Source of the DNA: Calothrix anomala FACHB-343
Lineage (GTDB): Bacteria > Cyanobacteriota > Cyanobacteriia > Cyanobacteriales > Nostocaceae
Assembly (NCBI RefSeq): GCF_014696435.1
Contig: NZ_JACJQG010000064.1
Coordinates: 1 to 58,571 of the forward strand
DNA length: 58,571 nt
Reading direction: 5' to 3'
Shown in pieces: positions 51,793 to 58,571 of this stretch. Both the position numbers and the translations under genes were made by a program. Positions within the stretch are counted from its first letter, which is position 1; each line of letters starts with the position of its first letter. The notes beneath the pieces are model-generated. The model searched no databases. It was not told the DNA's origin and worked only from the letters and a program-made list of their open reading frames with translations.

Positions 51793-52064
51793 GTTGTTAA
51801 TAAACATTGTATTTTAGCAATCAAGCGAAAAACCAAGTTTATTAGCCTGCATAGTCAGGCTAAGTTTGTATAACCTCAGATAAATGTAGCGCCGAAAATG
51901 TTGGGTTTCGTCCCTCAACCCAACCTACGCCAAATCTGTTTTTTGACGCTAACTGAACCGTATTGTGTTATGGATAAGTTGTTAATGAACATTGTATTTT
52001 AGCAATCAAGCGAAAAACCAAGTTTATTAGCTTGTCTATGCAGGCTAAGTTTGTATAACCTCAG
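51793..52064. repeat. Direct repeat, two 87-base copies
   Basis: 51793-51879 and 51978-52064 are nearly identical (a handful of changes) and each ends in a hairpin built on AGCCTG/CAGGCT. The 98 bases between carry another GTTGGGTT palindromic repeat. No gene in 51676-52111. Confidence 0.85.
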
Positions 52065-52111
52065 CCTTCTAGGGTGTAAGTGCAAGATATCAATCTCTAT
52101 TTTAACTAACA

Positions 52112-52450
52112 TTATCTATTGCGAGAAATTTCATTTACCAGCAAGTCTTTGATGCAGAAATAAAGAATTAATATAGTTAATAAAAATTGGGCAAACTGTA
52201 AAATCGGATCTAATCGCCAACCCTGAAAAACAAAGATAAAACCTACAAGCAACATAACACTTGGTACTAATAAAGCTTGCAGCAGATAAATTACAAAAGC
52301 TATACCATTAAGGCTACTAGCTCTTCTAAATAGCAAAGTTACCATAAAAAGCATGTAAAATATACCAAAAAGTATATATATTATTCCTAGCAAGCTAGCT
52401 ATATTCAAACCAAAATTCACTTGCATTAAAATTAAATTATTGATAGGCAT
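52112..52450 (-). CDS. Small membrane protein, unknown
   Basis: Predicted 112-residue protein with three to four hydrophobic segments (about 12-38, 46-72, 82-100). No family recognised; basic C-terminus (LLVNEISRNR). Confidence 0.5.
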   Translation of the reverse strand: MPINNLILMQVNFGLNIASLLGIIYILFGIFYMLFMVTLLFRRASSLNGIAFVIYLLQALLVPSVMLLVGFIFVFQGWRLDPILQFAQFLLTILILYFCIKDLLVNEISRNR

Positions 52451-52494
52451 AATCTTCTAACCCGGAATTTATATAATTTATTTTGCTACAAAAT

Positions 52495-52534
52495 TAAATA
52501 AGTTCGTAGTCAGATTTTACTACGAACTTATTTA
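52495..52534 (-). terminator. Terminator of the coaD operon
   Basis: A 16 bp perfect hairpin (52495-52510 with 52519-52534) with 8-base loop, A/T-rich at its base. It lies downstream of the leftward coaD/coiled-coil pair. The rest of 52451-52752 shows nothing else. Confidence 0.85.
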
Positions 52535-52752
52535 GATTAATGAATTTAAAATGCCTCCAGGTCAATCTGAAAAATTAAATTGAAATTTGTTTTCTCAACA
52601 AAGTATTTTCTTAAATCTAAGAACAAAGCTAGCTCTCACAGATTGAATTTACCGCTAATTAATAGCGATAATTCTTGCTGTGCGGACATAATTTGATTTT
52701 TAATTTTGATTTCTTTAACACAGTTTTGTGAAATTTTCAACCTCCATCAAGC

Positions 52753-53421
52753 TTATCTTTTCTTGGGTGGGGGAGAATTTCGTTGCGGAGGCATTTCTGC
52801 TCGCAGTTCTTGTCTGCCATTGGTAACAATTCGCAACATATCTTTAAGATCCTGTTCAATACCTTCTAGGACGCTATCAGCATATTGATCCGCACCATTT
52901 TCTATTTCTTGAGCTTGAGCGATCGCAGCTTGTCGCATTTCTTCTAACTCTTGCATACAAGCACGGCGCTTTTCCTCAATTTCTGCCAGAGTTTCTTGCA
53001 TCATGGCGTCGCATTCTTGTTGCACTTGTCGTCTTAGCTGTTCAGCTTCGCGTTCTGCCTGCTTGATAATATCGCTTTCCGCCAAGATTTGAGCGCGTTT
53101 CGCTTGCGCCGCCTCAACAACTTGCTGGCCATATTCTTCAGCTTCCAGCAAAATTTCCTCTTTTTGATCGAGGATTAATCCTGCTTCTTGAAAAACTGAT
53201 GGTAAAGAAGCCCGAATAAAATCGAGCTGCTCTAACAGCTTTTCATCATCAACTAAAGTGCGTCCCGTTAGGGGAATGCGGAATCCACTAACGATAATAT
53301 CCTCGAGACGAGCGAGTTCCTCCTGAAGATCTATGGTTCCCGCTCCTTCGGGATAGTCTTCAGAGGGGAGATTGTTTCCGTTGCGATCGGGTTCAACATT
53401 GGAGAGTTGTGGTTGTAGCAT
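52753..53421 (-). CDS. Coiled-coil protein downstream of coaD
   Basis: Predicted 222-residue protein, mostly a long coiled coil (about 70-190; [20 protein letters not shown] then [20 protein letters not shown]), with a proline-rich basic end ([12 protein letters not shown]). The N-terminal [20 protein letters not shown] is DivIVA-like in feel, so a scaffold or cell-division role is possible but unproven. As annotated its start overlaps the coaD end by 91 bases in another frame. Confidence 0.7.
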   Translation of the reverse strand: MLQPQLSNVEPDRNGNNLPSEDYPEGAGTIDLQEELARLEDIIVSGFRIPLTGRTLVDDEKLLEQLDFIRASLPSVFQEAGLILDQKEEILLEAEEYGQQVVEAAQAKRAQILAESDIIKQAEREAEQLRRQVQQECDAMMQETLAEIEEKRRACMQELEEMRQAAIAQAQEIENGADQYADSVLEGIEQDLKDMLRIVTNGRQELRAEMPPQRNSPPPKKR

Positions 53422-53882
53422 TGGTATATTTCTAAAGCAACGTGTGGGGGAACGAGATGATCGACAGAGCCACCAAACCTTGCAATCTCTTTTACCACAC
53501 TACTACTTAAAAAACTATACTCATTGGAGGTGGCTAGAAAAACAGTCTCTATTTGGGTAGAAAGAGTTTTATTAGTATGAGCCATCTGCAGCTCAATTTC
53601 AAAGTCGGAAACTGCTCTTAAACCCCTTAATAAAACTTGTGCTTGTCGTTTTTGAGCATAGTTGACTGTCAAACCATCAAAGCTATCTGCTTCAACATTA
53701 GGTAAATGTTGTGTAGATAGACGAATTAGCTCTAGCCTTTGCTGTACGGTAAACAACGGTGTTTTATTGGGGTTGCGCAGAACAGCCACAATTACCCCAT
53801 CATACAATCGGCTAGCCCGTTGGATGATATCCAGATGTCCCAAGGTAATCGGATCAAAGCTACCAGGGTAAATAGCAATCAC
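53331..53882 (-). CDS. coaD: Phosphopantetheine adenylyltransferase
   Basis: Predicted 183-residue enzyme of CoA synthesis (ATP + 4'-phosphopantetheine). Landmarks: [19 protein letters not shown] (TxGH), [19 protein letters not shown] and [15 protein letters not shown]. The start is a GTG at 53882 with GGAGGT just upstream. It has about 20 extra C-terminal residues compared with the usual 160, and these overlap the next gene. Confidence 0.95.
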   Translation of the reverse strand: MIAIYPGSFDPITLGHLDIIQRASRLYDGVIVAVLRNPNKTPLFTVQQRLELIRLSTQHLPNVEADSFDGLTVNYAQKRQAQVLLRGLRAVSDFEIELQMAHTNKTLSTQIETVFLATSNEYSFLSSSVVKEIARFGGSVDHLVPPHVALEIYQCYNHNSPMLNPIATETISPLKTIPKEREP

Positions 53883-54117
53883 CAGTACCTCCGCGCCGAG
53901 GAAGCCCCTAGTTTTAGACATAGGGGTAAGGTATGAGCAAATTTATGCGCCGTCTCAAAATACATAACTGTAATAATCTTCGATGCATCAAAGTGATGTA
54001 GGTGATTATATCGGAACCTGTTGATAAACCTATTACATCTCCGAGAAATATTATTTTTGTTAGAGAAATTAACGATACTAAGTAATTATTAGTAACTACG
54101 TATATTTATCGTTAGGC

Positions 54118-54168
54118 TAGGGATTAGGGGCTAGGGGCTAGGGGCTAGGGATTAGGGGCTAGGAGAGA
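54118..54168. repeat. GGGGCTA heptamer array
   Basis: Seven near-tandem copies of GGGGCTA/GGGATTA. Remainder of 53883-54344 is gene-free and holds the coaD and lgt upstream regions. Confidence 0.9.
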
Positions 54169-54344
54169 TTTGTATGTTTGGTTGTGAGATTTTTTCGTGA
54201 TTAGCTGACTAACAGATAGGTTTTTACCGCAAAGCAAAACCTGCTCTAATTAGTTATATACTCAAAGCCCCTGGTTTCTTGTTTTATGATGGGAAACTGC
54301 TCAGGCTGATTAATAATTTTAGTTATCTAGCTAGGTACTTTTGC

Positions 54345-55220
54345 ATGGCACTGGATATTTCCACTTTGCCTTTGGCATTTCAATTTACTTCTCCAGGCCC
54401 TGAGATCTGGAAAATAGGGCCAATAACTATTCGCTGGTACGGCTTATTAATCGCCTCAGCAGTGTTAATTGGTGTCAGTCTTTCGCAGTATTTGGCAAAG
54501 CGTCGGAATGTTAACCCAGATTTACTCAGCGATTTGTCAATTTGGTTGGTAATTGGGGCAATTCCCGCAGCTAGGTTATATTATGTTTTGTTTCAATGGT
54601 CAGAATATGCCCAGCACCCAGAACGAATTATCGCGATTTGGCAAGGGGGGATTGCGATTCATGGCGCGATTTTGGGCGGTTTGGTTGCAGCTTTAATCTT
54701 TGCCAAACTCAAGCAAGTTTCTTTTTGGCAACTAGCAGATTTAGTAGCGCCTTCACTGATTTTAGGGCAGGCGATCGGGCGGTGGGGAAATTTTTTCAAC
54801 TCGGAGGCCTTTGGCGACCCTACCAATTTACCTTGGAAGTTATATATCCCACTAGAACGCCGTCCCCCAGAATTTATTAATAATGAATACTTTCATCCCA
54901 CATTCCTCTATGAATCTTTGTGGGATTTAATGGTGTTTGCCTTGCTGATAACTTTGTTTTTTCGCAGTTTGCAAGGAAAACCACGCTTAAAGATAGGTAC
55001 GTTATTTCTCACTTACTTGGCAGCTTACAGCTCAGGACGCTTGTGGATTGAAGGGTTGCGGACTGATAGCTTAATGCTAGGCCCTTTAAGGATGGCTCAA
55101 GTTGTAAGTTTAATTGGGATTACTTTAGGATTAGCCGGATTAGCTTGGCTTTATTTAGCGAAACGCCCTTTACCAGATGTCGTTTCTACCCCCAGGAGTA
55201 ACGGCGCGATTGGGGAATAA
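54345..55220 (+). CDS. lgt: Prolipoprotein diacylglyceryl transferase
   Basis: Predicted 291-residue inner-membrane enzyme that adds diacylglycerol to lipoprotein cysteines. About seven TM segments. Signature [21 protein letters not shown] is seen as [28 protein letters not shown] and [15 protein letters not shown] are also conserved. Start at MALDIS (54345); 22 upstream codons do not fit. Confidence 0.95.
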   Translation: MALDISTLPLAFQFTSPGPEIWKIGPITIRWYGLLIASAVLIGVSLSQYLAKRRNVNPDLLSDLSIWLVIGAIPAARLYYVLFQWSEYAQHPERIIAIWQGGIAIHGAILGGLVAALIFAKLKQVSFWQLADLVAPSLILGQAIGRWGNFFNSEAFGDPTNLPWKLYIPLERRPPEFINNEYFHPTFLYESLWDLMVFALLITLFFRSLQGKPRLKIGTLFLTYLAAYSSGRLWIEGLRTDSLMLGPLRMAQVVSLIGITLGLAGLAWLYLAKRPLPDVVSTPRSNGAIGE

Positions 55221-55445
55221 GCAGATAGGGAGACGCGGATAGGCGGAGATTAAAAGACAGGGGAATATAACCAATGCCCCATGCCCAATGCCCAATGCCC
55301 AAAAATAAAAAATGCCCCAGAGGATTCTCCAGGGCTTAACCAGGGTGCATCTACCATTACTCTCTACTAGAGGAATAGAGATTATCCGGAAAGACACTGA
55401 AAATTTATCAAAATTTTTTTTTGCAGAGTTAAAGTCTATGCTTTT

Positions 55446-56252
55446 ATGAGTGAATTTACTGCTAGAACATGTGAGCCAAAAACCTTGCAGCCTCTAGAAC
55501 CCAGGGTTTACATTGTGGGTGCTGGGCCTGGAGATCCCGATTTATTAACGGTGAAGGCACAAAAACTTCTGGCTGTAGCGGATGTGATTTTATTTGCGGA
55601 CTCTTTGATCCCTGTACAGATTTTAGAGCTTTGTCGCCAAGATGCGGAGATTATTCGGACGGCGAATAAAACTTTAGAAGAGATTGTACCTTTAATGGTG
55701 GAGCGGGTGCGATCGCAAAAATCTGTGGTTCGTCTCCATTCCGGTGATCCCAGTCTCTACAGCGCCATACACGAGCAAATGTACCTGCTATCACAGGCGA
55801 ATATCTCTTTTGAAGTTATCCCCGGTATCAGCGCTTTTCAAGCCGCAGCAGCTAAATTACAAGTAGAATTAACTGTACCGGGTTTAGTGCAAACTATTAT
55901 TCTCAGCCGTATCAGTGGACGTACTGAAGTCCCCGCTAGTGAAGAATTAGCCACACTCGCCGCACATCAAGCTAGCCTGTGCTTATATTTGAGCGCCCGT
56001 CATGTAGAAGATGCGCAAGCCAAATTATTAGAACATTATCCCAGCGACACCCAAGTAGCAATTTGTTTCCGTGTCGGCTGGCCTGATGAAAAAATTCGGG
56101 TGGTTCCGTTGAATGAGATGGCTGACTGTACCCGCAAAGAACAGCTAATACGCACCACACTTTACATTATCAGTCCGGCACTTTCAAAAGCAACAGGGCG
56201 ATCGCGTTTATATCATCCCGAACATCAACATTTATTTCGATCGAGTCATTAG
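55446..56252 (+). CDS. cobM: Precorrin-4 C11-methyltransferase
   Basis: Predicted 268-residue SAM-dependent tetrapyrrole methylase of cobalamin synthesis. Landmarks: VYIVGAGPGDPDLLTVKAQK at the start, VRLHSGDPSLYSAIHEQM, and VIPGISAFQAAAAKL. Full length. Confidence 0.93.
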   Translation: MSEFTARTCEPKTLQPLEPRVYIVGAGPGDPDLLTVKAQKLLAVADVILFADSLIPVQILELCRQDAEIIRTANKTLEEIVPLMVERVRSQKSVVRLHSGDPSLYSAIHEQMYLLSQANISFEVIPGISAFQAAAAKLQVELTVPGLVQTIILSRISGRTEVPASEELATLAAHQASLCLYLSARHVEDAQAKLLEHYPSDTQVAICFRVGWPDEKIRVVPLNEMADCTRKEQLIRTTLYIISPALSKATGRSRLYHPEHQHLFRSSH

Positions 56253-56451
56253 TTATGGGGCATTGGGCATTGGGCAACTCGTCGCCGCCCAAAAATTCAT
56301 CTCATCACTCGTCCTTCGGACGCTCGTGAGAGGCTTCTTTTTGTTTAAGCTAAATACTGTTGACCGTTGACCGTTGTACAGACAATGGTTATCGCGTCTC
56401 TACTGACCATTGACTATTGACTGTTGACTTTGGACTATTAAATTTTTGACT

Positions 56452-56805
56452 ATGCCATTAATTAAAGTACAAACTTCTGTATCTGCGCCGGAAAAAGCTG
56501 AAGTTGAGGCGATGCTATTAAGCTTATCGGCTAAATTAGCAAAGCATTTGGGAAAACCAGAATCTTATGTAATGACGGCTTTTGAACCGGGAATTCCGAT
56601 GACATTTGCTGGGACTACAGACCCGGTTTGCTACATTGAAATTAAAAGTATTGGCTCAATGAAACCTGACCAAACTCAAAGTATGAGTCAGGATTTTTGT
56701 CAAGAAATTAATCAATCTCTCGGTGTAGCAAAAAATCGCATTTACATTGAATTTGCTGATAGCAAAGGTGCAATGTGGGGTTGGAATGGGACAACATTCG
56801 GTTAG
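56452..56805 (+). CDS. MIF/tautomerase-family protein
   Basis: Predicted 117-residue tautomerase (phenylpyruvate tautomerase-like). Starts MPLIKVQTSV, giving the catalytic N-terminal Pro after Met removal; NRIYIEFADSKGAMWGWNG is the family C-terminus. The ATG at 56452 is required for the Pro to be N-terminal. Its TAG stop shares bases with the end of a MITE-like element. Confidence 0.9.
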   Translation: MPLIKVQTSVSAPEKAEVEAMLLSLSAKLAKHLGKPESYVMTAFEPGIPMTFAGTTDPVCYIEIKSIGSMKPDQTQSMSQDFCQEINQSLGVAKNRIYIEFADSKGAMWGWNGTTFG

Positions 56806-56915
56806 GGAACTCCAAAAAATCAATCATACCAATTGTAGGGGCGGGGTTACCCCGCCCCTACGAGTCGCGGGTTTGGTAAGTTTTTAATGATTGCAATATT
56901 TTTTCATTTGCTCGT
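56804..56915 (+). mobile_element. MITE-like element, left copy
   Basis: About 112 bases beginning AGGGAACTCCAAAAAATCAA, with a central palindrome GTAGGGGCGGGG-TTA-CCCCGCCCCTAC and a long stretch matching the inverted copy at 58148-58259. Its first bases form the stop codon of the tautomerase gene. Confidence 0.7.
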
Positions 56916-57083
56916 AAGCTATTCTGCTTTTAAGTTCACAATCCATTGTGAGGGCTGTTAACAGCCCATAAAGTAGTTATGCAATTTAGACTCGCCTTAG
57001 CTGATCTTTTTCTTTTTTGGTCTACTCCAGGATTGAACCAGAAGATATAGGATAGAGATTCTAGCATCAACTGGCGATCGCTT

Positions 57084-58136
57084 ATGTCTGTTACACCGCT
57101 CATTTCTTCTGTTGAGTTAAATTCCCCATTATTAGGTGCTTCTGTAGCTGAATTGACTGCTTGGGTACAGCAGCAAGGACAACCTGCTTATCGAGGTAAG
57201 CAGCTACATGATTGGCTTTATCATAAAGGTGTGCGATCGCTAGCTGATATTTCTGTTTTCCCTAAACAATGGCGTGGCGAAGTCGCAGATATCCCCGTTG
57301 GGCGTTCGACAATTCATCACCGCGCTGTTGCTGCTGATGGCACAATTAAGTATCTCTTGCAACTTGCAGATGGGCAAATTGTGGAAACTGTGGGGATTCC
57401 CAGCGATAAGCGGTTAACTGTCTGTGTTTCTACCCAGGTGGGTTGTCCGATGGCTTGTGATTTCTGCGCTACGGGTAAAGGTGGTTACAAGCGCAATTTA
57501 GCCCGTCATGAAATTGTCGATCAAGTATTGACGGTACAAGAAGATTTTCAGCAACGAGTCAGCCATGTGGTATTTATGGGCATGGGTGAACCGTTGTTAA
57601 ATACTGAGAATGTTCTCGCAGCGTTAAGATCCTTAAATCAAGATGTCGGAATCGGACAGCGATCGCTTACTGTTTCTACTGTGGGAATTCGCGATCGCAT
57701 TCGTCAGTTAGCCCAGCATAATTTACAAATTACTCTCGCTGTCAGTCTCCACTCGCCTCATCAAGAACTCCGACAACAGCTAATTCCTAGCGCCCGTTTC
57801 TACCCCATTGAAGATTTATTGGCAGAATGTCGGGAATATGTGGAAATTACTGGCCGCCGCGTCAGTTTTGAATACATACTTTTAGCGGGAGTGAATGATT
57901 TACCAGAACATGCTTTAGAATTAGCCAAACGCTTGCGCGGTTTCCAAAGCCACGTGAATCTGATTCCTTATAATCCCATTCAAGAAGTCGATTATAAACG
58001 CCCTAGTAGCGATCGCATTCAAGCTTTTGTTAATGTCTTAAAGCAGCAATTTATTGCTGTCAGCGTGCGTTATTCCCGTGGTTTAGAAGCTGATGCGGCT
58101 TGTGGACAATTGCGATCGCAGAAATTAGGGCAGTAG
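57084..58136 (+). CDS. rlmN: 23S rRNA (adenine-2503-C2)-methyltransferase
   Basis: Predicted 350-residue radical-SAM methylase acting on A2503 of 23S rRNA and A37 of tRNA. Radical SAM cysteines in [27 protein letters not shown] and [15 protein letters not shown] are conserved, and the methyl-carrying Cys is near the end (AACGQL). Flanked by inverted MITE-like copies. Confidence 0.96.
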   Translation: MSVTPLISSVELNSPLLGASVAELTAWVQQQGQPAYRGKQLHDWLYHKGVRSLADISVFPKQWRGEVADIPVGRSTIHHRAVAADGTIKYLLQLADGQIVETVGIPSDKRLTVCVSTQVGCPMACDFCATGKGGYKRNLARHEIVDQVLTVQEDFQQRVSHVVFMGMGEPLLNTENVLAALRSLNQDVGIGQRSLTVSTVGIRDRIRQLAQHNLQITLAVSLHSPHQELRQQLIPSARFYPIEDLLAECREYVEITGRRVSFEYILLAGVNDLPEHALELAKRLRGFQSHVNLIPYNPIQEVDYKRPSSDRIQAFVNVLKQQFIAVSVRYSRGLEADAACGQLRSQKLGQ

Positions 58137-58147
58137 GCAGAATTTTT

Positions 58148-58259
58148 AGGGACTTCCAAATAAAAAATATTCCAATCATTAACTTACCAAACCCGCAACT
58201 CGTAGGGGCGGGGTAACCCCGCCCTACAATTTGGCATAATTTATTTTTTGGAATTCCCT
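58148..58259 (-). mobile_element. MITE-like element, right copy (inverted)
   Basis: About 112 bases with terminal inverted repeats AGGGACTTCCAAATAAAAAA and its mirror at 58239-58259, and the same GC-rich centre as the left copy. No transposase gene is nearby. Confidence 0.75.
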
Positions 58260-58282
58260 GAACAATCATAAATATCAATATA

Positions 58283-58315
58283 AAAAGCGTTGTGTTAACC
58301 ACACAACGCTTTTTG
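58283..58315 (+). terminator. Terminator downstream of rlmN
   Basis: 13 bp perfect stem (58283-58295 with 58301-58313) with 5-base loop and T-run, 147 bases past rlmN. Confidence 0.85.
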
Positions 58316-58524
58316 AATGATACCAATTTAAATATTATTTGCCGCACATCAATATATTCTATAGGGCATGGCATTGCCATGCCCCTACAATCTGTCACAT
58401 TGTTTCTGCCAAATATTCAGGCTATCTAATAGCGAAAAAATTTGATGAAAGAGGCGCAAATAACGGGAGCATCCCAAATGTGCAAAAACGCCCTCACCCT
58501 ATAAGGGTGGGGCTAGAAATACGA

Positions 58525-58571
58525 AGCCTGCCTTCGCAGGCTATCAAACTTTTAGCCTGCGAAGGCAGGCT
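58525..58571. repeat. Double palindrome at the window end
   Basis: 19-base arms 58525-58543 and 58553-58571 are perfect reverse complements and each arm is itself palindromic (AGCCTGC...GCAGGCT). A related copy lies at 30641-30658. A further TTTGCGG(CA) block lies at 58325-58363. Confidence 0.85.

Overview
The window is a piece of a filamentous, heterocyst-type cyanobacterial chromosome (Nostocales-like). Evidence: dozens of HIP1 octamers (GCGATCGC), photosynthesis genes (psaE, psb28, ndhO), tandem heptamer repeats (e.g. 36507-36617, 44986-45058), a cyanobacteria-specific CRISPR accessory gene, and generally AT-rich codon use. Most of the right half (about 20-58 kb) is ordinary housekeeping DNA broken up by small palindromic and MITE-like repeats.

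Layout. 1-4.1 kb: a CRISPR accessory island with a Csx3-ATPase fusion, a WYL regulator of the TIGR03985 type, a SpoT-like HD hydrolase and a short six-repeat array read leftwards; no effector or adaptation genes are in view. 4.1-8.6 kb: MscS channel, GNAT acetyltransferase, an overlapping 2OG-Fe(II) oxygenase/FAD oxidoreductase pair, and a zinc-ribbon-like protein. 8.7-18.5 kb: an unusual RNA-rich locus (below). 18.6-20.7 kb: TetR repressor with a strong operator, glutathione S-transferase and PNPOx-like protein. 21-23 kb: leuCD. 23.4-28.9 kb: a lipase-like hydrolase and a three-gene winged-helix/ATPase/nuclease operon that looks like a defence module. 29.3-58.1 kb: lipoprotein, repeat protein, mdh, ndhO, mutM, psaE, fibrillin-like, mraY, moaB, psb28, dtd, a His-rich CobW-type GTPase, cysS, four-helix bundle protein, tldD/tldE-like pair, CADD-like protein, a two-gene phosphorelay, coaD, lgt, cobM, a tautomerase and rlmN.

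The standout is 8.7-18.5 kb. Six predicted RNAs (A-F) share one scaffold: a 6-10 bp terminal stem, an asymmetric internal loop (GCCCYAAC on the 5' side, AACTTG-like on the 3' side; Y = C or T) and an inner stem around AGC/GCT followed by a TACATAC-like box. Each carries a different translation-related mimic: a tRNA body with anticodon CUA (A), a circularly permuted class-II tRNA with its acceptor end sealed (B), a tRNA-Ile(GAU) body (C), a bare 5 bp/7 nt hairpin (D), and, in E and F, a chimera joining the sarcin-ricin loop of 23S rRNA to the L11-binding GTPase-associated centre. Interleaved with the RNAs are genes for a small ubiquitin-like protein, an unknown 243-residue protein, a second full-length ribosomal protein L7/L12, and a TROVE-like/von Willebrand A protein resembling Ro60; further downstream are an unknown 277-residue protein and an E1-like ThiF enzyme. 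A TROVE protein beside RNAs with a conserved basal stem recalls Ro60 and Y RNAs. L7/L12 beside RNAs rebuilding the translation-factor binding site suggests a ribosome or tRNA mimicry system. Whether it is decoy, sensor of translation-targeting toxins, or RNA quality control is inference. All structures here were folded by eye; no search or expression data were available.
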